From Helianthus annuus (Eukaryota > Streptophyta > Magnoliopsida > Asterales > Asteraceae), in assembly GCF_002127325.2 (NCBI RefSeq), contig NC_035445.2, positions 86,515,912-86,579,911 of the forward strand: 64,000 bases of DNA, read 5' to 3'. Each line of letters opens with the position of its first letter. Within the stretch, counting starts at the first letter, position 1. Shown here piece after piece: positions 22,898 through 35,804 of the stretch. Below the pieces are notes generated by a model. It ran no database searches and had not been told where the DNA came from. It saw only the letters and a program-made list of their open reading frames with translations. A program made the position numbers and the translations under genes.

Positions 22898-25800
22898 TTA
22901 AAATCTCGTCCTCGAGATTAATTGGAACAAGTAAGGATATTTTCGCTTCATCTCCGATTCCAACTCCCATGTGTACTCAGGTCCTCTTTTCGAATCCCAC
23001 TTTACTTTGACTAGTACCAATCTTTTGTGCTTGAGTAACTTGACCTTTCTGTCCTCTATTTGAAGAGGTTTGTCTACAAATTTTAACTTTTCATTTACCT
23101 CTATATCTTGAAGAGGTATTACCAGTGATTCATCAGATAAACACTTTTTAAGATTAGATACATGAAACACATCATGTACCCCGACCAGTTCTTCTCGTAG
23201 TTGTAATCGATAGGCAACTGATCCTATTCGTTGGGTAACTGTAAATGGTCCTATGTACCTTGGACTCAGCTTTCCTTTCTTACCGAATTGCACCACCCAT
23301 TTCCAAGGAGAAACTTTTAATAGTACCTTGTCTCCAACTTGAAATTCTAACGGCTTACGTCGATTGTCTGCATAACTCTTCTGGCGATCTTGAGCCGTTT
23401 TTACTCTTTCCTTTATTTGAGTTATCTTGTCAGTGGTTTCTTGTACAATCTCGGGACCTGATAATTGACTTTCTCCTATTTCTGCCCAGCATACTGGAGT
23501 TCGACACTTCTGCCCATAAAGTGCTTCGAACGGGGCAGCATTGATGCTTGTATGGTAACTATTGTTATAGGAGAATTCTATTAATGGTAAGTGGTCATCC
23601 CAATTTCCACCGAAGTCTATTACACATGCCCTGAGCATATCTTCTAGGGTTTGGATCGTTCTTTCACTTTGTCCATCTGTTTGTGGATGGTATACAGTAC
23701 TTAAATTTAATCGTGTCCCCATTGCTTCTTGAAAACTTGTCCAGAAATGCGAAGTGAAACAGCTATCCCTATCTGACACAATGGAGAGTGGGACTCCATA
23801 TAGGGATACTACCTCGTCTACGTATAACTTAGCCAATCACTCCATGCTAAAGGTTTCCTTCATTGGTAAGAAATGAGCTGATTTAGTTAGTCGATCTACA
23901 ATCACCCAGATTGCATCGTTACCTTTCCTGGTTTTGGGTAGCTTAGTAACAAAATCCATTGTTATTAGTTCCCATTTCCACACAAGCATTTCTAACTGTT
24001 GGAGTAAACATGCGGGTTTCTGGTGTTCTGCCTTAACTTGCGAACATGTTAGACACTTAGAGACGTATCTAGCTATGTCCTTTTTCATTCGTATCCACCA
24101 GAAGTTATTTCTTAAATCTTGATACATCTTGTTATTGCCAGGATGCATCATATACCTAGATTTATGGGTTTCCTCTAATATCTTATTTCGTAAGTTTCCT
24201 TGTCTAGGTACCCAAATCCTTTTCTTATGGAATCTCCAAATTCCGCCAGTCCCTTGCTCTAATTCCTTTATCCGTCCTTTCATTCCTTCAGTATCATCCT
24301 GGATTGCTATTTCTTGAACATTTTTCAATTGTTCCATTAAATCAAATTGTAGATCTAATCTAAGAGCACGGACTCGCCTTTGCTTCTCATGGTACTTACG
24401 ACTTAGGGCATTGGCCACCACATTTGCCTTTCCTTCGTGATATAAGATATCACAGTCGTAATCACTTAAAATTTCCATCAATCTTCTTTGCCTCATGTTT
24501 AATTCTTTTTGCCCAAATATGTATCTTAAACTTTTATGATCTGTATAGATAGTAAACTTACTTCCGTACAGATAATGTCTCCAAATCTTAAGGGCAAAAA
24601 TTATTGCTCCTAATTCTAAGTCATGAGTTGTATAATTTTCCTCGTGCTTTTTCAATTGTCTTGAAGCATACGCAATTACCTTTTTGCGTTGCATTAGCAC
24701 ACAACCTAATCCTAGCTTAGAAGCATCACAGTAGACTTCAAAATCTTCTGTCCCCTCTGGTAAGGCAAGAATTGGGGCATTTGTTAATCTTTGCTTTAAG
24801 ATTCTAAAGGCCTATTCTTGCTTAGGTCCCCAATCAAACTTAACAGTTTTACAGGTTAGCTTAGTTAATGGAACAACTATCTTAGAAAAGTCTTTGATGA
24901 ATCGCCTATAGTAGCCTGCCAATCCTAGAAAACTTCTAACTTCGGCAGCTGATTGCGGGATCTTCCAATTTGTGATCACTTCTATCTTGGAGGGATCTAC
25001 GTGAATGCCTTCGTGATTCACCAGGTGTCCTCAAAATTGCACTTCTTGTAGCCAAAATAACAAGGTTAAGAGTGCATGCAGGTGTTTACAATGTTCAACC
25101 TGGCTTTTGGAATAAATAAGTATATCGTCGATAAAGATAATTACAAATTTATCCAAGTACGACTTATAGATCCTATTCATCATGTCCATAAAAATGTTGC
25201 AGGGGCATTTGTTAATCCAAAGGGCATGACTGTAAACTCGTAGTGGCCATACCTTGTCCTGAAAGCAGTTTTAGGTATGTCTTCTTCTTGTACCTTCAAC
25301 TGATGGTATCCGAAGCGCAAATCTATCTTAGAGAAATACCTAGCTCCTTGAAGTTGATCAAAAACATCATCAATCCTAGGTAATGGGTATCGCTTATTAA
25401 TTGTAACCTTATTCAATTCCCTATAATCGATACACATCCGCATCGAACCATCCTTCTTTTTTACGAACAACACAGGTGCTCCCCAAGGGGATGAACTGGG
25501 TTGTATGAATCCTTTGCTTAACAATTCATCTAACTTCTTTTTTAGTTCTAACATTTCTGTGGGTGCTAACCGATAAGGTGCCTTAGCTATTGGAGTAGTT
25601 CCAGGAATTAGATGAATTCTAAACTCTACTTCCCTATCTGGCGGAAGTCCAGGTATTCTTCTGGGAATACATCAGAGTATTCTGATAATACTGGAATTTC
25701 TTTAAGTTCCTTGCTTTTAGCGTTAATGATTACAGAAATCATATACACTATTCCTTTTTTTTCATTCATAACTAGCAACTTTCATTACTGAAATGAACTT

Positions 25801-27367
25801 CATTGGTTTACATGGCTTATCTCCTGCAACCAAAATTACTTCTCCTGTAAGTGTAGGGATTTCTATAGAATTTTGATCACATAAGATTCGAGCATGGTTG
25901 GCTACTATCAAATCCATTCCTAACACGACATCGAATCCTACTAAATTCATAGGTAGAAGGTTTGCAGAAAATTTATGGCCCGAGAGTTCTATCTTTCCTC
26001 CTTGGAGAACCTTATCTATATTAACTAAGTTTCCTTCTACCGTTTCTACTGTAAAAACTTGCCTAAGTTTGGTTAAGGGTAGGTTAAGAGCTTGGCAGAA
26101 TGAAGTATTTATGAAACTTTGGTTTGCACCAGAGTCAAATAATACTTTTGCGTAAACGTCATGTACAAGAAACGTACCAGCTATCACGTTTGGAATCAGA
26201 TCTGCTTCTTGCGTTGTCAGCTGGAAGGCTCTTGCATTCTTCTTATTAGTTCCCTCGGCAGGCTTGGCCTTGTTATCAGCTGGCTTGACCAATTTAGGGC
26301 AATCTGGCTTGAAATGCCCGGCTTCTTCGCAGTTATAGCAGATCTTTAATTTCTTCATACACTCCTCCACTCGGTGACCTGGTACTTTGCAGTAATTGCA
26401 GTTTTCCTTACTTTTTCCAAAATGTTTCTTTTTACAATTTCTACAGAAGGGCGGTGTGGAAGATTGCCCAGTTCCCTTTTTATTATTATTACCCAGACGG
26501 AAACCTTGGGGTAATCTTTTGAGCTAATTCCTTTTTCTTGTTTTCTTCTCGAGTGCACACAAACCCGTCAGTCAAGGTGTTGGCCAATTCGACCGCATCG
26601 TCAATTGCCCGGGGTCTTGCAGCCTTGACTATGTCGCAAATGTCGCTAATTAGTCCCTAAATGTAGCGAGAAATAAGTACCGGTTCTGGAGAGGCCAGAG
26701 TTGGCACAATTCTAGCATACTCGAAAAATTTCGAAGTATACCCATGACAGTCAACATCCACCATCCGGTGGTTCAGGAACTTGTTTGTCATCTGTTCCTT
26801 TTCGTAGGAGGGACAAAACTTTCTTTCCACCAATTCTTTAAATTCATCCCAACTCATGGCGTAAGCTACGTCACTCCCCGTATCTTGCAGCACCGTGTTC
26901 CACCATTCTAATGCTTCTTCCTTGAAAAGGTGGGATGCATACATCACCCTATCCTCATCTGCGCACTTACTTATTTTAATTACTGCTTCGGTCTTTTCCA
27001 ACCAACGTAGTGCAGCAGTCGCCCCTTCATTGCCAACAAATTAGACTATCTTACAGGCAAGAAATTCTTTGTAGATGCAACCAGTCGTTGCCACTTTCAT
27101 TTTCTTAAGTAATGGGGCTTGAACCACATTATTATTATCGTCGGCCCCATTCACACTGTTACTGAAGTTATCGCCGCGGGTGCGTTTGCTATGATTGGCT
27201 TGGGAAGGTTCAACGGTATTCTTAACAGCAGCGACGATTGCTGGGATAGCGTTGGCTATTCCCTGAGCAACGATATTTTCTATATCTTGTCTATTGAGAA
27301 AATGGTCTTCATTATTGGGTTCAGATTGGTTAACTTCATTTGCCGGTTGGTTTACTGCGTTTTCCAT
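22898..27367 (-). pseudogene. G2 gag-pol polyprotein, multiply broken
   Basis: Collinear with the G1 polyprotein from MENAVNQPAN (27367) to the stop at 22898. Gag stops at 27041 (in-frame TAG after FLACKIV). Another stop near 26656, a frameshift around the zinc knuckles at 26370-26520 and breaks near 25760, 25560 and 25190 follow. Protease DSGANQSFI survives near 26120, and RT blocks ([20 protein letters not shown]) near 25430-25190. Relative to G1 an in-frame 39-nt deletion removes 13 codons of RT near 25055. RNase H (about 24700) and integrase follow, broken at 23837 by a single stop (SME*LAKLYVD). The C-terminus [15 protein letters not shown] is intact. No active product expected; it could be mobilised only in trans. 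Confidence 0.93.
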
Positions 27368-27377
27368 CTGAATAATT

Positions 27378-27381
<4 letters not shown>

Positions 27382-27423
<42 letters not shown>

Positions 27424-27631
27424 TATTGTCACAAAATGGATAGCAACCAAACACAATAGGGCAATCACAAATACAATGAAGTCAACACATATAGCCAAAA
27501 TCGTCGACCTTGCGACATTTATATTTATATAATATTTATGCATCCATACACACCATATATTTTACAGATGTTTTATTTTAGTATTATTATATAATATTAT
27601 ATTATTATGTATATATATATATATATATATA
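27382..27631. repeat. AT microsatellites in the G2 leader
   Basis: (TA)n runs at about 27384-27422 and 27609-27631. The second directly abuts the Helitron terminus; AT-rich DNA is the usual Helitron target. Confidence 0.9.
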
Positions 27632-28389
27632 CTAGTCTAAGTTCCCGTGTGTTACACGGGTGGCTAATAAGAAAAATAACTACTTTAACATTGTTGACAT
27701 AAATATTTTAATTATATATACGTTGAAATATTAACGAAAATGATAAAGAGTACACCAAATAATTGAAATACATGAATAGAAACAAAATAAATATTAAGGG
27801 GGCGTTTAGGAGTGCTTATTTTAGTGACTTGTTAGTTTATTGACTTTTTAAAAAGTTAAAAAGTGTTTGGATGAAACTATTTTGTGAGGGGAAAAGTCAA
27901 TAAGTCACTCTATTGTGACTTATTAACTTTTCCAAAAAGTTATACGTTGTTTTGAAAAGCTAAGCCAAACATGGCCTAATATCATAACCATATTAATACT
28001 GAATTGATACGGATTTGTTGATGCATCGTTTAACACCTAGCATTACAAAAGGAAAAATGGAAACACGCAAGAGCACTGAATTCAATGACCATAGAAACTT
28101 TATCACATCAACCTACCTTTGACTCTTTGACTACTACATACCCGACTACACACTGAATTCAATGACCATAGAAACAACACCCTTGTATTTCAATAACCTT
28201 AAAAAGTAAGAATTTAAAAGCACAACCACAAAGACACCATTATCATAATTGCAACCCTAAACCCATATTATAGCTGCTGCAAGTTTTCAATAAAAGAAAG
28301 TCAAAGTACACTAAAAGGAAGTAAAACTTTAAGATGTAAAAACATAAATACAATAACAAAAGCTTTTCTTGCTATTGTCGCTGATGGTG

Positions 28390-29195
28390 GTGGTAGAAGA
28401 GCTTATTCCCATTGATGCCATCATACTCACCACCAGGTCCTTACCCTTTGCAAATCAATCCTTGGTCTACAAAATAGCCATAACAAACTCAGTTTCCAGT
28501 AAATAAAATACAAATATAATCTAAAAAACATGTTGACAACCCTTTGAATGAGGTGAATCATGTGGGTCGTAAACATTGATCCTTTAGCCTGTTTAGTGAC
28601 ATATGTTGGCTGCACATCTGGAAGCTCCTTATGCACATCTTGCACAAATCGTATGCCTATGGGTTCTTTTCAAAGAGATTTTTTTTCCATTTTTATGTTT
28701 CCCGGTAAAGTTATTTTATACAGGAACGACCTTAAGGTCCCTCAGTTATGAGTTTTTAACTTCTCGCTATGCAAATTACACATGAACTAAATGCAAAGTT
28801 AGATATAACTATTAATAATGTTGTTTTAATGATTATACTTACAACATCAAATATTTATAATTTTTAAAAAAGAAAGAAGGGCAACAGGTTTATGCTGGTC
28901 ATCTTGGCTTGGCCCGTTTCAACCCTACTGAAAATGGCAAGTTTCTATCCAAAGTGATTTTGAGCCATGACATGATATGGTTAAAAGAGAGTAAAATGGA
29001 AAAAAAATGAACCTTGGAATGTTGATGTTGTCATCAAACGGTATAAAATAAGAAAAATTGGTGGACATCATCCACCCTATAGTGTTCCTCCACACTGGCA
29101 ATGATATGATGGCCATTTTGAGTTTGAGAATTTCAATAGCACCCTTTGGTGGTAAGAGAACAGTGCGTCTAACTTCAAATGCAGCTCTCTGTTTG
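28390..29195 (-). pseudogene. Exon-like fragments of an unidentified captured gene
   Basis: Three protein-like stretches on the minus strand inside HEL2. At about 29195, after an acceptor-like AAACAG, two frames stay open: one reads ELHLKLDALFSYHQR, the other AAFEVRRTVLLPPKGAIE. At about 28660-28540 comes EPIGIRFVQDVHKELP and VTKQAKGSMFTTHM. At about 28445-28380 comes GGEYDGINGNKLFYHHH before a stop. LHLKLDAL faintly recalls the nucleolar protein MPP10, but I do not trust this. Gene identity is unknown; capture by the Helitron is inferred from location. Confidence 0.35.
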
Positions 29196-32100
29196 TATTG
29201 AAAGTATTTTTAAAGGATCAAACCAATCATAAACAAAATCCATAAGCTTATTATCCGTAGTCTTTTCCAGTTTCCTTGTATATAATAAATTTTTATATTT
29301 CATCGAGTCAATCAATATCTGAGACAAATTTTAATCCAGAAAGATCATGACTTACTTTCTTAACGGGGGATTTTGTAAGAACTGGATCTTTGCAAAAACT
29401 TCTTCCAAAGCTGTTAGATGATGGTTGGCTTCTTCCAACTATAAAAGTAATGAATCAAAAGATATGATTGTACTTAATATTACTCAAGCATAGCCAGTAA
29501 ATTTCTAAATTATAGCCACCAGCATTTGTTTTCCACTTGAGCAGAATATTCAAAAAGATATGATGACCGAGCATAATTAAGCCTAAAAGATATGATGCTG
29601 CAAAATCTAATATTTGTTTAAACGAATGGTGAACGAAGCATTAGTGATCAGATCATACCTCCATGATTGAATACTAATGCACTATGCAGATAAAGAAAAA
29701 GAATTTGGAAAGTGTCTGGCTAAGCTTCTAAAATTTGGAGCATTATATCTTTTTGGCTTAATTTTCAATGAAAGAGGACATATCATGCAGTAGTTTGAAA
29801 AATGTGTACATTAGGCCAAGTTATACTTTAGAGTTGGTCTCATAGTCACAGATATGAAAGTGAAAAGGCCAAATTAGTTTAAAGTCCTGAAAATGCAACA
29901 GTAGACAGTACACAACATAATGAAAACAAATAACATTGAGTTATTAAGAAATGTTAAAGAGTTTGTGGTGGGTGTGTGAGTTTGATGTTTAAAAAATTTA
30001 ACGTGTTCATAAAGCATCTTTGGCAAATCATACATATGCCTTCCATTAAGGGTCAAAATAGCAAGAGCAACAATATGCCGATCAAAATAATCACAAACCC
30101 GTATGATGACCAAAATTATCTACATAAAAAATTACCAAAAACATTATTATTTTTATATATTAGAGAATTAAACTCTATTAAAAATTACAAAATTAATGAA
30201 TTGATCATACCTTGTCTTTCCTAATGAGCCTGCATCCTTTAAGAGCACCAGTGTTGAAATATTTGTAGAAGTAGGGGTTCAGTTACCTGAGGGCTGTTTC
30301 TGGTACAGGACAGAAGTAGCCTAAGTGATTTCTAGCAAGCATAGAGAAATATATCTTTGAAAGAAACGCCAAATTTATGGCAAAAGTTAAGGATTATTAA
30401 CACTTTATTTATATATAAGTATTTATAAAGAAGAGATAAAAAGCATTTGTGGGTCAACCTAACCCGGTACTAAAAATGAATCGTCTAAACCTGAACTCGA
30501 TTTGACCGACGACCCATTAGCCAACCCACCCAACCATGGGTAAATAAGCCATTTTGACCGGTTTTCAAAGATCCAAATGTACATGTAGCATTAGAACTAA
30601 CTCAAAACTCTTGTATAAGCACAAACGAAAAGAAACAAATGATAAGAAGTAGCACATATTTTATTAGAATTAACCAGTTTTGAATGGTGATTAAGAAAGA
30701 CACTGGAGGTAATAATTTTGACCCATTACGTATGAATGGTGGATTTGGGTTGTTTTCTATCCAAAGCAGGTCAAATAAAAAAGATAAAACTTAAAAAAAT
30801 TCTAGTGTCAAACCGGCTCATACTGACCCATAGCTAAATATAAACAAAAAAAAAAATTCTAAGCAACCCATCCATTTTACTGTGTGTCGAGATATAGATT
30901 TCGTACATGCACATCATCAAGAACATTGCTTAATATTGTTAAAAAAAAAAGAAGAATCGTATGCTCACCATGGAGTCATTTGGTAAGAAATTCAAACTCT
31001 AATCGACCCATTTGAGTATTCACTAAATAGAGCCCCTATAGTAGATGAGAGAATTCATAGCTCCAATACCATGGTATTTTGCCTCCAGATATTTTGTAAG
31101 GACACAAGGTATTAGTTGTCAATGAAATGATCAGTTGAGTTAATTAGGAATATTTTGTAATCACTTGTCTATTGAGAATAATGGAATATAAAAAGGGCAA
31201 ACTGCTTGAAAAAAAAAGTTTAAATTCTTCTGATTTCAGCAACCAGTTATATATTAGGCACAAAAAAAAACTGACTTGAAACCTACCTTGTTTTAATAGA
31301 TTTACTAAATTCTTTATGTGGAAAGGCTGAACGGAGTCGAAGCACCGATTGTCCTTCATTCCTCAAATGACGAACAACGAACAGAAACTCAATGGATCGA
31401 AGCTAATTGTCCTTCATTCCTTGCTTTTTGGCTGACATCAAAAATAAAAAAAAATAGATCAATCGACACTCATGCTTTTCAAACTTATATAGCAATGACA
31501 GAAATGCAATTAACAGAAAGAATGCAAACCTTTCTCGACGGGCACATCAACCTTTAGCTCTGTTTCTTTGTCCACCCAAACAAACACGTAATTCGAAAGC
31601 TTACATGTTGCCGAATCCCTATGCATCTACAACCAGATTCACCATTTCAGTTGAAAACCAATTAAAACCAAGCTAATCCACATGTTCCAGTTAAAACTGA
31701 AGTTCACGTTTATGTTATTTGACTATGATATACCAGTATACCATATCTCAACCTCAAAGTATAATTACACCCATGAAAGAATTCATAATAAGTTAGGAAT
31801 GGATCAAGCATATGATTTATACCTGAGGAACTTCTTTACAAGCAGTTCAAAACAACTTCAACTATGGCCTTTTCATTTGCTAATTGGTGCAACTTTGATG
31901 CAAAGCAAATAAGCTACAAAGTGATGATGTTAACATAACTTAATATCAGATACAAAAAGTATAAGTTTTGAACAAAAATGGTAACTAAATGGTGGTTTGA
32001 ATTAGGATAAAAAGATATTCTTCTCGAAGTGTTATTATAAACATCACAAATTTCAAATTAAAATAGTGAATACGCATACAATAAACATCATACCAGAATT

Positions 32101-33242
32101 GAAACATTACAGAACCTTTGCCGGAAAAAATATGGAGGCTTCAGTTCTCTCAGATTACCTCCGCCACCTGCCACTCTGGCTGCCAAAGGAGCACCTCCGC
32201 CACCACTCTGCAATACAACTTCTATCTCCCCCTTTGACACCACCCTGCAACGCAAGCAACTCACACCACCCTTTCAGTGACACCACCGCCACACTACCTA
32301 CCACCAACTCTTGGTGGTTTTGCTACATCTCTGGATTGAATTTTCATAACAGGCAACTACTGATCCTTAATAATCATATTTCAGCAAAACAAAAAATAAT
32401 TAGTTTTATTTATCCACTCATTGATGTAATCTTTTTTTTAAGTTTCAAATTAAATGAAAAAAGCTTACTTAGAAGGGCTGCCAGTTGTTGTTTGACTTCT
32501 GATATCATAATCAGATGCCAACGGGCTAGGTTGGCTCGAGTCAAGTGGATCATCACTATCACTACAACATTTACTAAATACAGAAGCAGAAGTGGTTGAG
32601 CCTAAGGACTTTCTTGAAAACTTTGACATCTAGCCACAAGTGTGTTCTGAATGCAAAAGGTTCGTATTTTGGAATACTAAACAAAAGATAAGTCAATTAG
32701 CTAATATGAAGATACGACCAAAAGATAAATTACATACTTTTTTAAACATTTACTGCAAAATGTAAGTCCAAGAAAACTTGAAATAAAAGTTCAATAGAAT
32801 AATGACGAAAAATGAATGTTCGATTTTATTGCTAATGATCAGATTTTTGACTTGAACATATTATGGGCCTCTAGTGTATTTCTTGTTTCCAAGTGGTAGC
32901 ATAAGTGTTTGACCATTTGTTAATTACTTTCTCAAAACCATATTCCAGGTACAAATGAATCGTGAGACCGTTGCTTAAACAGATCCATTGCTTATATTGT
33001 TGTCCATTTAAGGTATAAATTGTGACCTCTTCTATCAGTAACATAAGATGCCTAACAATCTTTTCAGTTTCACATGGCATTTTATCGAGCAGTTGGTGTG
33101 CATTTAACAAAAACATTATAGAAATCCAATATTTGATTCAGTTGAGCCCCATAATAATAAGTTTAAATAAGAATCATCCTAATATGAAGCATTCATTGAT
33201 TTAATTTAAACATTTTATTGTAAGATCGAAAATAATTAGAAC

Positions 33243-34407
33243 CTGTAAGGATGATAGTCATTCAATTCTTTGAGTGTAACAGGTATATCAGACGGCACTT
33301 CTCCATCATTAGCATCTTCTTTCAACATCTCTGTTATGCATATCAAAATCAAATTAAGAAAATTAACTACTTTAACAATTTCTTTATTATCAAAGTTTTT
33401 ATTTTTTTCTTGAATCTTGTTTTGATACATTTTAATGCCTACCAATAACCAAAACCCAAAAAAAATCACATTTTTATAACTACCCATGTAACCAATCATC
33501 AAAAAACACATTAAAAAACATGCAACTCCTCCATCATCAAACCATTTTAACTTAAAACTTGTAACAATACCTTAGGGAAATGCGGTTTAAGTCACAACTG
33601 GAGTCGTGTGTTAATTGAACACCCTACCTACACATCACATTGATTGTTTAAGAAGACCGGAAGAAAATGAAATAGAACACCAAAAACACATCACATTGAT
33701 TGTGTAGAGAAACACAATGTAAGTGTAATCAGCCATAAAAAGAGCTGAACTGGAGGCAACTGATCAAACACCAGGTAGGTAACCACTTTCTTAGACAGTT
33801 CTGACCCGTTTAAGAGGCAACTTAGACCCTGGATTTGACATAAACACATAAACAACTTCAAAACACAATATATGAAATAATACATATAAAATGGGAGACA
33901 ATTGATCAAACACCTGGTAGGCAGCCACTTTCTAAGACAATTCTGACCCGTTTAAGAGGCAACCTAGACCCTGAATCTGAAATAAACACAAAATCAACTT
34001 CAACTTCAAAACACAATATCCGAAATAATACATATAAAATGGGAAGCAATTGATCAAACACCTGGTAGGCAGCCATTTTTTGAACCCACTGCAAAAACAC
34101 AGAAACTTTTTTTTTTGTTATTTAAATATATAATATAACATCATATGAAACATTAAAGAATTTTGTTACTTGTCCAATTTTCACTTGACCAGAGCATTTG
34201 TGTTGATGTGAGATGGATCATCTCTCTTAATATGACTACAAACATATCAAACAAATTTCACAGAATCATCAGCTATTGTTTGAAATTAATCACTCAAACG
34301 TTACGAAAGAGATTAGGTCACTGATTCTTACCAGATTTAGCGAGAGAAGAATAGACAGAAGCAATCAATTTGGAAGATAATGATCTCAATCCGGTGTTGA
34401 ATGCCAT
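33243..34407 (-). pseudogene. Captured gene 5' part: presequence-like exon 1 and downstream exons
   Basis: Exon 1 34407-34332 encodes MAFNTGLRSLSSKLIASVYS plus SLAKS and ends at a GTAAGA donor. It is Ser/Leu/Arg-rich without acids, like a mitochondrial presequence. A 27-nt exon (34088-34062, CAG before and GTG after) encodes GSKNGCLPG. Related longer exon copies lie at about 33976-33914 and 33838-33770 (SRLPLKRVR, ESGCLPG). A further exon 33330-33243 (MLKEDANDGEVPSDIPVTLK) has clean AG/GT borders. Protein not recognised. The 34410-34700 region upstream looks like a 5' UTR or promoter. It sits near the Helitron 5' end in the same orientation, the position typical of captured genes. Confidence 0.5.
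33745..34095. repeat. Tandem triplication of an exon plus intron, unit about 150 bp
   Basis: Three successive copies of a block with ATTGATCAAACACCTGGTAG, then TCTGACCCGTTTAAGAGGCA in two of them, plus AAACACAATAT and AATACATATAAAATGGGA linkers (about 33745-33895, 33895-34045, 34045-34095). The third lacks the middle part. Confidence 0.85.
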
Positions 34408-34982
34408 TAGGGTGTATAATAACACCAATAAACACACAAATTAGAACAATGAACTGCTAAAAACCGCATATAAAAAAGAATTAGCGGCTTAATCAACAAC
34501 AACAACATACAAATCATACAACCAAATTAGGGTTTTCTTATAACAAATACAAAATCACAAACAGAGATGGAAACCAACTTACCTATGATTCAGTTTCGAA
34601 GGATGATGATGAAGATAAATCAAAACAGGCGACTTCAGTGTTCCTTTGAAACCTCCGATTAACAGCCCTAAATTGTATATAGAACGTAAAATTGGAAACG
34701 CTTCTATAATTTCCAAAAAAATCTTCCGGTAATTGATTAATTATTCAACCTTCCATATATAATCAAAGAAGATTGTGAAAGAAGAATGAAGGAATTGATT
34801 AATTGAATGAGAATAGAGAGAATACAGAAAAAATGGCGCTCAAAAATGAATTCTCTGGCTAAAGAGATATGCCACATAATGGTCAAATGGTCAACATTAT
34901 TTTGCTTTAATATAAGAGATAGATATGTTTTTTTTCACATATTATTATTATACAAAACATTTAACTATGGTTAACTGGCTTT

Positions 34983-35645
34983 TCAAAAACGACGCTCCCT
35001 CTCGTCGTATTTCCACGTGATGTTTTCCCCCACTTCTCGAATCTGATTTCCTGCATCTATCAGTTCCTCGCCGTAGCGGCGCAATTCGGCAACGCTCCCC
35101 GAGTTCATGGGTGGAAATGGAGCATGTTTAGGTTCAAACTGGGTAAAGTACACATTTGGGTTATTCATAAAGTTCTGAAAATGCCAGTCACTCGTCCACC
35201 ATTCTTCCAATTGCCCTGTAAAGGGTTGAGGGTTGACGATTGGGTCCGGAATAGCAGGTTCCAAATTGATAGGAAGTTCTGATTGGGCGGGAAAATTGAA
35301 AAGGGTTTCATCATCAGGTCCGATGAGGTCACAGTTTGCCAGTTTTCTATCGAGTTCTTCCCAAGGTGGCAATTCCTAGGCTTGACTAGAGCTCTCCCCT
35401 ACTTCTTTTCCTTTTCCCTTTGGATCCTCCGTCTTTTTCACATTTTGGGCAGTGGGCTTCTTCTTTCATCCTCGTTTCTAGTCCAGAAGCCTTCTCCTCT
35501 TTTTAGGTTTGGGTTTCTCATGTGACTGGGCCTGAAACACTAGTGGCTCCTCGTTGTCAGCCTGATAACCGGACTGGGTTCATGTTGTATCCATATCAGT
35601 AGTATGGATTGTGAAATTTCGGAGTGCTTCCGATAGTTCATTCAT
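34983..35645 (-). pseudogene. G2 accessory leader ORF (homologue of the G1 ORF at 18646-19383), broken
   Basis: Starts MNELSEALRNF at 35645 and ends WKYDERERRF at 34983. The N-terminal part has in-frame stops (for example after DMDTT near 35583), but the basic KPKPKKRRR block is still readable near 35510. The C-terminal 129 codons are open and align along their length with G1, sharing EEWWTxDWxFQN, AIPDPxV and GEELxxxGNxIREVGE-like blocks, better than half identical by eye. Gag follows on the same strand only after the Helitron insertion. Function unknown. Confidence 0.75.
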
Positions 35646-35784
35646 GTTGTTAGTCACACATAAGGAAACACACAAAAATCCAAATTAAAATTTTATTTAT
35701 TGTAAATTTAATTTTCACAGAATCACAAAATGACAATTTGAAAAATTAAGTATTTTCCAAATACTTAATTGGCTTAAATCAGTG

Positions 35785-35796
35785 GCTTCGATACCA
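35785..35796 (-). promoter_or_regulatory. G2 primer binding site, mutated
   Basis: TGGTATCGAAGC on the minus strand, two mismatches from the initiator tRNA-Met complement found in G1; 8 nt inside the 5' LTR. Confidence 0.75.
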
Positions 35797-35804
35797 CCTT
35801 TTTC

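Larger units (their letters stand above)
27632..34923 (-). mobile_element. Helitron HEL2, about 7.3 kb, inserted in the G2 leader
   Basis: Minus-strand 5' end TCTATCTCTTATATTAAAGC at 34923 (alternative TC at 34919). The 3' end is hairpin CCCGTGTaacACACGGG (27644-27660) followed by ...GACTAG at 27632. Flanking bases are A and T as expected. The interval between gag start and accessory ORF is about 0.26 kb in G1 but 7.6 kb in G2, and this element accounts for the difference. No Rep/helicase ORF is recognisable, so it is non-autonomous. It carries exon-like pieces on the minus strand (described separately). 29200-33240 otherwise holds no gene I can support. Confidence 0.85.

Noticed and set aside
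32066..32599. 177-codon plus-strand ORF in HEL2
   Set aside because: His/Thr/Pro-rich stretch from CACC repeats followed by AT-rich DNA; no domain seen and no splice partner. Kept as unannotated Helitron interior.
32871..33116. Minus-strand ORF starting MFLLNAHQLLDK
   Set aside because: Looks mildly protein-like but has no motif I know and no matching splice borders were confirmed.
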